From an uncultured Candidatus Altimarinota bacterium (GTDB lineage Bacteria > Patescibacteriota > Gracilibacteria > BD1-5 > UBA6164), in assembly GCA_937931775.1 (NCBI GenBank), contig CALHAQ010000067.1, forward strand, positions 1-6,393: a DNA stretch of 6,393 nt, read 5' to 3'. How positions within the stretch are numbered: position 1 is the stretch's first letter; every line of letters begins with the position of its first letter. The translations under genes and the position numbers were made by a program. Shown here one piece after another: positions 1-6,048 of the stretch. The notes beneath the pieces are model-generated. The model was given only the letters and a program-made list of their open reading frames with translations. It was not told the origin of the DNA and made no database searches.

Positions 1-34
1 GATATTATTATATTATTAATAATATAATAATATC
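1..34. repeat. Perfect 34-bp AT-rich palindrome upstream of the 197-aa gene
   Basis: The left arm, gatattattatattatt (1-17), is followed with no spacer by its exact reverse complement (18-34). Only the outermost pair is G-C. Each arm contains a TATAAT hexamer in opposite orientation (23-28 on +, 7-12 on -), so the site could hold back-to-back -10 elements, an operator for a dimeric protein, or the end of an upstream terminator. No T-run follows it, which argues against a + strand rho-independent terminator. The + strand TATAAT lies 15 nt before the ATG at 44, which would give a very short leader. It touches the window edge, so the element may be longer. The palindrome itself is certain; its role is not. 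Confidence 0.75.
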
Positions 35-43
35 GTATACTTT

Positions 44-637
44 ATGTCTGAAACACTTCCAGAGTTTTGATGATCTACTGATTACACATTCAATATATGC
101 CTATTTCAACATGAGGCATGAACTATATGAGAAGAATGACAAGCAGCAGTTGATAGAATTATTACTTGTCCTTTGAGAGAGTGATGAAAAAACCTCTTAT
201 GTAACCATCCAGTAATATATCAAAAAGGAGTTAATCAATTGCAGAGATTAATTGAAAAATCATTAGAGAATATAACCATAGAAGATTTTGTAGTACAAGA
301 TATTGTTAATAGATATAACTCTATAAGAGTATTGAAATTGATGGTTGATAATATGCAACGCGCATCGCATTTGAAGTGAATATGGACTCGTGAACGTAGA
401 AACTTCCCTCTGGAAGGTGTATGGGTAGATATTCATAAATATCTTGATGAGTGAGAGGGAATACTTGATAGATGTTTTGCTAAGGTAGAACAAGAACCTG
501 AAAAAAGGTTATTAAATCAGTGAGAAAGGACCAGATTCAATTTTTTGATTGGAAATATTCAAAAAATAATACAGGGAATAATAGAGTGAATAAGAGATGA
601 ACTATGATCATATGAAAAACTAAAAGAAGCCGCATAA
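44..637 (+). CDS. Hypothetical 197-aa protein, UGA-rich
   Basis: An ATG-to-TAA frame of 198 codons, open only if UGA is read as Gly. It has 12 UGA codons (residues 9, 10, 26, 29, 32, 47, 48, 112, 137, 160, 182, 188) against 5 GGN glycine codons. No TAA or TAG interrupts it, and an in-frame TAA lies upstream at 20-22 inside the palindrome, so ATG 44 is the likely start. I do not recognise the family. The N-terminal 55 residues are Gly-rich and contain C19, H23, C42, C53 and H55, which could be a metal or disulfide set, but this is a guess. Residues 63-110 and 145-197 look helical and charged, with heptad-like hydrophobic spacing (for example FNFLIGNIQKIIQGIIEGI). There is no signal peptide or membrane segment, so it is probably cytoplasmic. 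It converges on ssb, and its stop codon lies at the base of the shared terminator. Confidence 0.72.
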
Positions 638-665
638 AAAAGTCCTCCCAATAGGGAGAACTTTT
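636..665. terminator. Bidirectional rho-independent terminator between convergent genes
   Basis: The stem pairs about 638-649 with 654-665 around an AATA loop, with a core of CTCCC/GGGAG. On the - strand the one imperfect pair becomes a G-U wobble and the hairpin is followed by six Ts (complement of 636-641), so it should end ssb transcripts well. On the + strand the same position is a C-A mismatch and only four Ts follow, making it a weaker stop for the 197-aa gene, whose TAA lies at 635-637. Confidence 0.8.
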
Positions 666-682
666 CCTGTATCATAATGTTT

Positions 683-1135
683 TTAGAATGGAAGATCTTC
701 TACAGAAATTTCTTCTTCTTGTTTAGGTTTAGATTTCTTAACAGCTGGAGTATCATTAGCAGGAGAATTGTCTACAGGAGAAGGCATATCAACATTTGCT
801 GAGCCACCATTCGCATCGAGCATAATCATATTTTCACCTACAATTTCAGTTCTATATCTTTTGCTTCCATCTTGCGCTTCCCATGATCTCGTTTGAAGTC
901 TGCCTTCGATGTAGCACTTTCTTCATTTTGCGAGATATTGACTGGCTATTTCTGCAAGTTTTGCCCAGAGCACTACATTGTGAAATTCTGCTTGTTCTTG
1001 CTTCATTCCTTGTCCATCAGTCCAATTTCTATTTGTTGCTATAGAGAGAGTAGTCACACTTTGCCCGTTTGGAGTCTGTCTCAGCTCTATATCCTGAGTG
1101 ATTCTACCAATGATCTGTACTTTATTTAAGTCCAT
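683..1135 (-). CDS. ssb: Single-stranded DNA-binding protein SSB
   Basis: Coats and protects single-stranded DNA during replication, recombination and repair, and recruits partner enzymes through its C-terminal tip. The 150-aa product starts MDLNKVQIIGRIT and has an OB-fold core (about 1-107) with the family landmarks IGRIT (9-13), FHNVVLW (51-57) and YIEGRLQTRSWE (75-86). A Pro/Ser/Lys-rich disordered linker follows, ending in the acidic tip EDLPF (146-150), equivalent to the DDDIPF tip of E. coli. Length is normal for short bacterial SSBs. Only one of ten glycines is UGA: G71 (TGA on the - strand at 923-925), in the normally KG.K.YIEG segment. Under the standard code the protein would stop there and lose a third of its OB fold and its tip. 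No Shine-Dalgarno is visible. A promoter lies upstream at 1190-1217 and a terminator just past the TAA. Confidence 0.96.
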
Positions 1136-1188
1136 ATGTTCGTAATAAGCTAATAAAAAATGTATATTTATCTAAAAAATACAATAAA

Positions 1189-1217
1189 GAGTATATACAC
1201 TTTATACTCGAAGTCAA
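1189..1217 (-). promoter_or_regulatory. Likely ssb promoter overlapped by an inverted repeat
   Basis: On the - strand, TTGACT (complement of 1212-1217) and TATACT (complement of 1190-1195) are separated by 16 bp, a good sigma-70-type match, about 50 nt from the ssb ATG. The -10 region is half of an inverted repeat: gagtata (1189-1195), a 7-nt spacer, then tatactc (1203-1209). It could be an operator. The boxes are seen; activity and regulation are inferred. Confidence 0.55.
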
Positions 1218-1224
1218 AATATTT

Positions 1225-1536
1225 TTATTTTCCTCTTTGTATCCATTTCGCAATTCCTCACCAAAATAGGAGGCTGAGAGTACCAGCTCAAGGTATGATA
1301 GAAAAATAAGCTGCAATAAGCCAGGCCATAATAAAAGGTCTCATTTTCTGAGGATAGACTTCTACTATTTCTCTGATTTTTTGCCGAAAAACTGTGAGTT
1401 GAGGTTTGGGTATTCGTCTCAAAAAGAGTGGAAAACTCCTACTCTCACGAGCTATGATACTATCGATATGTCTTTCTGTTTCATCTATGATTTTTTCGCT
1501 ATCCAAATGTGAAGATTCATCAAGGTAAATATACAT
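1225..1536 (-). CDS. Small 103-aa protein with hydrophobic C-terminus, function unknown
   Basis: Frame with two UGA glycines (G83 and G93), ending in TAA. The ATG at 1536 is chosen; an in-frame TTG five codons upstream (1551) is a less likely start. Residues 1-66 are polar and charged, with RRIPKP at 40-45 and basic patches. Residues 67-97 form a nearly uninterrupted hydrophobic stretch (FIMAWLIAAYFSIIPGAG then LSLLFWGGIA), followed by KWIQRGK, a basic tail. This suggests one kinked or hairpin membrane segment, with the PGAG as a turn. I do not recognise the family. It lies 89 bp upstream of ssb on the same strand, with a separate ssb promoter between them, and it diverges from ruvB. A TATAAT on the - strand sits only 3 nt before the ATG, so the message could have almost no leader. 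Confidence 0.68.
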
Positions 1537-1568
1537 GAAATTATAAAGCAAAAGTGTATATATGCAAC

Positions 1569-1596
1569 TTGTATTCTCACAGCTTTATATTACAAT
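1569..1596 (+). promoter_or_regulatory. Candidate promoter of the ruvB cluster
   Basis: TTGTAT (1569-1574) and TACAAT (1591-1596) are 16 bp apart in the divergent intergenic region. Transcription would start near 1603, giving a leader of about 20 nt before the ruvB ATG. In so AT-rich a region, chance matches are common. Confidence 0.45.
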
Positions 1597-1625
1597 AGTG
1601 CTAATATTTATTATATAGTTCATGA

Positions 1626-2642
1626 ATGATTTCATCATCACAAGGGGGCGACATAGCTGAAGATAGAGTGGTTTCTCCAGACGAAAAATCAGGAGATACT
1701 ATTATTTTTAAAAACCAATTTAGACCAAAAAATCTTGAGAATTATATTGGACAAAAAAATATAAAGAAGCATCTGAGCGTCTCTATCTCTTCTGCGAAAA
1801 TTAGAGAGCAGCCTCTAGAACATGTTCTATTTTATGGCCCTCCTGGACTCGGAAAAACTACTCTTTCTGTAATACTTGCTCATGAAATGCAGTGTAATCT
1901 GCGAACAACATCAGGTCCTGCTATCGAAAAGCAGTCAGACCTCGTGAGTATTCTCTCAAACTTAGAACAGGGAGATATACTTTTTATAGATGAGATACAT
2001 AGGCTTAGGCCACAGGTAGAAGAAATACTCTATACAGCCATGGAAGATTTTCAAATAGATATTATGGTTGGATCAGGGACTGGAGCTCAGAGTGTCCAAC
2101 TTCCAGTAAAGCCTTTTACTCTTGTATGAGCGACAACCAGACTTTCAGCTCTTAGTTCACCCCTGAGAGATAGATTTGGGAATGTTCTCAAACTCGATTT
2201 TTACGATGCTGGAGATATTTCAACGATTCTTAAAAATAATTGTGAGACTCTTGGTTTTGATCTCTCGCAGAAAGTGCTCGAGGTAGTAGCGCTCAAATCA
2301 CGAGGAACTCCGCGCATTGCAAACAGACTTCTCAAGATCCTGAGAGATTACCACACTATCGGCAAAGACATTACAGATATAAATATCCTCAAAGAAATAT
2401 TCACAGACATAGGAATAGATGAAAAATGACTCGATTATCTCGACAGAAAATATCTCGAAAGTATTTGGAAAAACTTCAAATGAGGACCAGTAGGGCTCGG
2501 AACTCTCAGCTCAACTCTCGGAGAAGAAGAGGCAACTCTTGAGGATGTGGTAGAGCCATACCTCTTGCAAATATGATTCATAGAGCGTACTCCCAGAGGA
2601 AGAAAAATTACTGGAAGAGCGATTAATCATCTAGAGAGATAA
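1626..2642 (+). CDS. ruvB: Holliday junction branch migration ATPase RuvB
   Basis: AAA+ motor that forms hexameric rings and, with RuvA, drives branch migration of Holliday junctions in recombinational repair. The 338-aa product matches the usual length and has every landmark: FRPKNLENYIGQ (32-43), Walker A GPPGLGKTT (71-79), TSGPAIEK (95-102), Walker B ILFIDEIHRL (118-127), sensor 1 and arginine-finger segment GATTRLSALSSPLRDRFG (168-185), sensor 2 SRGTPRIANRLL (225-236), and the C-terminal winged helix GLDYLDRKYL to QIGFIERTPRGR. Four of 28 glycines are UGA (168, 268, 286, 317), all at positions that are Gly in RuvB generally. The standard code would end the protein at 167, before the arginine finger. 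ATG 1626 is the first in-frame start after a TAA at 1602-1604. The N-terminal extension of about 25 residues is polar and unremarkable. The next gene begins 1 nt after the TAA. Confidence 0.97.
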
Positions 2643-2643
2643 T

Positions 2644-3195
2644 ATGAAAACTGCTTTTATTATTCATGGAACTTGATGAAGTCCTGAGGGGAATTGGTTT
2701 CCATGGATGAGAAAAAAACTCGAAGAGAAGTGATATAGGGTTTTTGTCCCAAAATTGCCAACTCCTGAAAATCAAAACTTAGGGAATTGGAATAAGACTT
2801 TTGAGAAGTATCTAGAATACATAGATAGAGATACTATTTTCATAGCTCATAGTTCAGGTCCTGCTTTTGTACTAAATATTTTAGAAAGTATAAACACAAA
2901 AATTTCAGCATGTTATTTTACCTCAGGATTCCTTGGTCTGATAAACAGACCAGATTTTGATGTACTTAATGAAACTATTACGGGTAGAGAATTTGATTGG
3001 AATAAAATACGAAAAAACTGTGAAAATTTCTATATGTGCCATGGAAGTGATGATCCATACGTACCACTCTCAAATGCCCAAGCCATGTCAGAAAAACTAG
3101 GAGTAAATATAGATATAATAGAAAACGCATGACACCTGAATCAGGAAGCTGGGTATACTCAGTTTGAATATCTGTTAGAAAAAATAAACGATTAA
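2644..3195 (+). CDS. RBBP9/YdeN-family alpha/beta serine hydrolase
   Basis: Small cytosolic alpha/beta hydrolase of 183 aa, a typical length for the RBBP9/YdeN (DUF452-like, 'serine hydrolase') family. Landmarks are IIHGTGGSPEGNWFPW (6-21), with the HGTGGS oxyanion-side loop, LPTPENQNLGNW (38-49), the nucleophile elbow AHSSG with Ser70, the acid in GSDDPYVP (Asp137), and the base in NAGHLN (His164). Together these give a full Ser-Asp-His triad. Four UGA glycines (11, 12, 30, 163) include the doubled Gly of HGTGG and the Gly next to the catalytic His. Read with the standard code, the start would be wrongly placed inside the gene and the His lost. It begins 1 nt after ruvB and overlaps the next gene by 1 nt, so it is probably co-translated. 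The natural substrate of this family is poorly known; carboxylesterase activity is reported for members. Confidence 0.92.
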
Positions 3196-3830
3196 TGAAA
3201 AAGTACCTTAAATATATCATTCTGTTCATTATTTTTATTATCTGAGTTATTTCTATCTCAGATTTTTTGACGAGCTATAAAGCGCAGGGCAATATTTATG
3301 TTTCTATTGATGATATCCCAAAAAATAAAGTCTGACTCCTACTTGGGACGAGTAAATATATAGCAGATGGACGAAGGAATTTGTTTTATTATTATAGAAT
3401 AGAGGCTACAAAAGAGCTCTATAATACATGAAAGATACAGTACATACTTGTCAGCTGAGATAATAGTACACAGCAGTACAATGAAACTGATTCTATGAAA
3501 GAGGATTTAATATATGCGTGAATCCCAGAGGAAAATATTTATGGAGATTACGCAGGATTTCGGACGCTTGATTCAGTAGTGCGAGCGAAAGAGATTTTCA
3601 GGCAGGAGAGTTACACGGTCATTTCTCAAGAGTTTCATTTAGAAAGAGCGTTATTTTTAGCTCGTAGTGAATGAATAGATGCTATATGATTCGCAGCAAA
3701 AGATGTCCCAGTAAAACTTGCTCCCAGAGTCTGGATTCGAGAGAGACTTGCAAGAGTGAAGATGATGATGGATATAGTAGTTTGAGTAGAACCTAAATTT
3801 TTAGGAGACAAGATTGAAATTTGATTATAA
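3195..3830 (+). CDS. SanA/YdcF-type DUF218 membrane protein
   Basis: 211 aa, closest by eye to SanA (vancomycin high-temperature exclusion protein), a DUF218-family inner-membrane protein linked to envelope barrier function; its biochemical activity is not established. Residues 5-22 form one N-terminal membrane segment, with the domain presumably outside. Family motifs follow: VGLLLGTSKY (46-55), RRNLFYYYRIEA (60-71), YILVSGDN (83-90), IPEENIYGDYAGFRTLDSV (110-128), RAKEIF, TVISQEFHLERALFLA (141-156), IDAIGFAAKDVP (161-172) and the C-terminal EPKFLGDKIEI. It is very rich in UGA: 9 of 15 glycines (17, 47, 79, 88, 109, 160, 165, 197, 210), including G47, SGDN and IGF, where Gly is typical. With the standard code no long frame survives, so the gene would be missed. 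Its ATG overlaps the upstream TAA (TAATG), which suggests translational coupling. Confidence 0.93.
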
Positions 3831-3866
3831 AAAGGTAAGCTAAAAGTATATTATTAATCACAAACT

Positions 3867-4820
3867 ATGTCACTTTGGCAAACACAATCATGGCAAGATA
3901 TGCTTACCTCTTCTGGGCAAGCAGAGGAATATTTTATGATTGAGAGAAATATAGATACAACTTCGTCTCTCCCAAAGGGGGAGAATTGCGAGAAGGTTGT
4001 TATATTTGTAGAAAAAAGAAAGGTATCTCTCGGAGAATACGGACTCTTTGTGATTGGATTAGAATGAGAATATGACGAAGATTTAAAGGAGAGTCTCGAG
4101 TGACTCTGCAAAGAAGAAAATTGTCTATTTATTCAGGTCGAGACCATAGATTATTCTTTTTCTCACTCTGGGAGAAAGTCTTCGAAGGGTGATAGGGGGA
4201 AGAAATATTACAAGAAATTTATTCCACCATATACAGCGCTCATAGACCTCACTCTTGGTGAGCAAGAAATTCTCGCGAGAATGAAGCCAAAAGGGAGATA
4301 TAATATACGGCTTGCAGAGAAAAAGTGAGTTGTAGTAGAACAAGTAGATAAGCATATAGGAAATATTAAAAAGTTTCATGCGCTCATGTCTGATACGACC
4401 TCAAGAGATAGCTTTGCGGGAAATACGCTTGAGTATTATAAGGTGTTTTTAGAGTCGCTTGATGATTCTCAAATGTTTTTTGCATATCATGATGGGGAAG
4501 TAATCGCAGCTGGAATCTTTGTAGTATCTGGAGAAGTAATGACCTATTATTATGGAGCTTCATCAAATCATAAAAGAAATCTCATGGCACCATACTTATT
4601 ACAGTGGTGAGCTATACAGCATGGAATAAAGAGAGGATGTAAAATATATGATTTTCTCTGAGTAGCAGGAGACGAGGAGAAGAGCTCTTCTCTGAACTGA
4701 GTAACAGATTTTAAGATGAAACTTTCCCCAGGGAAATACCATGTCTCTAGAAGCTATATATTTGTGCATAAAAAGCTGAAATATCTAGTAATAAGTGTTC
4801 TGCGAACATTGAAAAAATAG
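3867..4820 (+). CDS. FemAB/FemX-like peptidyltransferase (lipid II aminoacyltransferase family)
   Basis: 317 aa, a typical size for a two-GNAT-fold FemABX protein. Characterised members add amino acids from aminoacyl-tRNA to the peptidoglycan stem peptide at the inner face of the membrane. Landmarks are FIPPYTALIDLTLGEQEILARM (118-139), the KPKGRYNIRLAEKKGV signature (140-155), a second GNAT-like domain with FFAYHDGEVIAAGIFV (204-219), YYYGASSNHKRNLMAPYLLQW (227-247), and CKIYDFLGVAGDE to GVTDFKMKLSPG (258-289). The last motif is normally FWGV...GVTRFK. UGA encodes G67, G79, G154, G248, G265 and G278; G154, G265 and G278 are family-conserved. The amino acid donor and acceptor cannot be told from sequence, and the usual long coiled-coil arm of staphylococcal Fem proteins is absent. 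It ends in TAG, lies 36 nt after the SanA-like gene and is probably in the same transcript. Confidence 0.93.
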
Positions 4821-4835
4821 GAGTATGAATATAAT
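4809..4835 (+). promoter_or_regulatory. Weak candidate promoter for the FN3-repeat protein
   Basis: TTGAAA (4809-4814) and TATAAT (4830-4835) are 15 bp apart, slightly short of ideal, at the end of the FemX-like gene and 28 nt before the next ATG. Such boxes are frequent by chance in DNA this AT-rich, and read-through from the upstream cluster is equally possible. Confidence 0.25.
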
Positions 4836-4863
4836 GAGAGTATTATTTTATAATTTTTATATT

Positions 4864-5955
4864 ATGAGAAGTTTGCTGCTAGCTTTTTTATGTATATGTA
4901 TGAGTGTTTCTTTTGCCTTTGCAGGGGAAAGTTCTTCATCCCGAAGTGAGTTTTGAGATGTACAACACTATGACTTTGATTTGAGTCTAGATATAGATGA
5001 CGGGATTGTGAAACTTTCTTGGGATGATTTTCCACAAAATAGAGGTTTTCAGTGGTATAAAGTTATGTATTCTACAACTATAAGCGATCCAGTATATCCA
5101 GATCAAAACGCAGTATATGTAGGATCTCGTAGATCAGATACAAGTCATAAAATTGCTCTAAAATCAGATAATAAACATTACTTTAGGATCTGTGCTATTA
5201 CTATGGATGATGATTATATAAAAAACAGATATTGTGGAAAGGTACAATCTGTAGAAACTGATATAGATGATACGTATGATAAAGAAGAGAAAAAAGAAAA
5301 AAATTATACTCAGAGATATAAAGATATTGAGTATTATGATTATGATTTCAAAGTAGAAGTAGATGAAAAGTGATATGCAAATGTTAAATGGAATACATAC
5401 CTGAGTGTAGATGGGTTTCAATATTATAAATTATTATACTCTACAAAGTATGCGAACCCTTCGTATCCTGAAATAAGTGCAAAACATGTCGGAGATGATT
5501 TATATGAAACTGGTAAAAGTTTTAAAATTGATACGAGTAAAGAACATCATTATTTTAGGCTTTGTAGTATTGTAGATGAAGGGTACTGAGTGACTGCGAG
5601 ATATTGTAGTACCACTAAGAAATTCACTCTTGATGATGAAGATGAAAGATACGAAGATAAGGATGATAACTATGAAGAAAAACAAGAGAATGATGAAGAC
5701 ACAAATATTTCCTCAGATCTCAAAGACCGTATTGATTCAAGATTAGAGGATTTTATAGAATCTCTTGAAGAAAAAGGATATAGTGATGAAGATATGGTAA
5801 AAGTCATAGATGATATTATAGGGAAGCTTGATAGGTATAAAAAAATAGATAAATACGCAAGAATAGCATCATATATGCAGGAAGTTCTTGAAGATTATAA
5901 AGAAGATTATGAAGATGAATTAGATATATTTGATGATATATTTGGGGAGTACTAA
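4864..5955 (+). CDS. Secreted protein with two fibronectin-III-like repeats and acidic helical tail
   Basis: 363 aa. Residues 1-20 are a classic Sec signal peptide (MRSLLLAFLC, a hydrophobic core, AFA then G21), so the mature protein is exported. There is no lipobox at the cleavage point and no C-terminal anchor. Two tandem domains (about 36-133 and 158-258) share Y-D-[FY]-D, a core Trp (W53, W176), GFQ[WY]YK, a P-x-YP loop, HYFR[IL]C and RYC. This looks like a fibronectin-III or related beta-sandwich fold. The Cys pairs C110/C124 and C234/C248 have identical spacing and could form disulfides. Highly charged linkers (134-156, 257-283) follow each domain. Residues 284-363 are predicted helical and strongly acidic (DLKDRIDSRLEDFIESLEEKGYSDEDM), with no glycine run. 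UGA encodes G31, G170 and G242. A role in adhesion or as a surface-scaffold subunit is inference; no enzyme motif is visible. A strong terminator follows. Confidence 0.88.
4969..5262 (+). repeat. FN3-like domain repeat A (protein level)
   Basis: Encodes residues 36-133. Aligned with repeat B: YDFDL with YDYDF, W53 with W176, GFQWYKVMYST with GFQYYKLLYST, PVYP with PSYP, KHYFRICAI with HHYFRLCSI, and RYC with RYC. Nucleotide identity is visibly low, so the duplication is old or maintained by selection on the protein. Confidence 0.8.
5335..5637 (+). repeat. FN3-like domain repeat B (protein level)
   Basis: Encodes residues 158-258. It matches repeat A across its full length with indels of about one residue. 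The distance from the core Trp to the first Cys is 57 residues in A and 58 in B, and the Cys-Cys distance is 14 in both. Confidence 0.8.
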
Positions 5956-5963
5956 TAAGTAGG

Positions 5964-6006
5964 AAAAAATAGAGGGATTTACGTTTTGTAAATCTCTCTA
6001 TTTTTA
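5964..6006 (+). terminator. Strong rho-independent terminator after the FN3-repeat gene
   Basis: An 18-bp stem (5965-5982 with 5988-6005) contains one G-U wobble and closes a GTTTT loop. The 3' arm ends in five Ts and the 5' arm begins with an A-run, so it can also work in the reverse direction. It separates the FN3-repeat gene from the next gene. Confidence 0.88.
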
Positions 6007-6012
6007 TATAAT
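6007..6012 (+). promoter_or_regulatory. Possible -10 box for the last gene
   Basis: A perfect TATAAT directly follows the terminator, 36 nt before the ATG at 6049. The hexamer at the right distance upstream (TTTTGT, 5984-5989) is a poor -35. A new promoter is expected here because the preceding transcript should end at the hairpin, but the match alone is weak. Confidence 0.35.
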
Positions 6013-6048
6013 AGAAGCCAAAATTTGCTTATCATAAAATAAAGAAAT

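Noticed and set aside
893..1129. 78-residue open frame on the + strand
   Set aside because: It lies entirely opposite ssb, whose sequence and motifs are unmistakable, so it is an antisense by-product.
1507..1536. MYIYLDES start of the 103-aa protein resembling the DUF3800 N-terminus (MYIFIDESG-like)
   Set aside because: The match is limited to eight residues. The protein is far too short and its C-terminus is hydrophobic, so the likeness is taken as chance.
1622..1624. Alternative ATG for ruvB
   Set aside because: It is out of frame with RuvB; the in-frame ATG is at 1626.
2127..2129. UGA read as tryptophan (code 4) or selenocysteine
   Set aside because: The conserved residue at this position in RuvB, and at other UGAs in ssb, the hydrolase and the FemX-like gene, is Gly. 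Trp is encoded by TGG at its expected sites. The number of UGAs is far too high for selenocysteine, and I saw no consistent hairpin after them.
3195..3830. Decayed pseudogene, because TGA appears in frame nine times
   Set aside because: The frame is intact apart from TGA, has no frameshift, TAA or TAG, and keeps SanA-like motifs along its whole length. Intact neighbours such as ruvB and ssb show the same in-frame TGAs.
3831..3866. AAAGG near the SanA-like stop as a ribosome binding site for the FemX-like gene
   Set aside because: It lies about 30 nt from the ATG, too far to act as a Shine-Dalgarno sequence.
5164..5421. Ile/Phe-rich 'membrane protein' frame on the - strand
   Set aside because: It is the antisense of the Asp/Lys/Tyr-rich FN3-repeat protein; such codons read backwards as hydrophobic residues.
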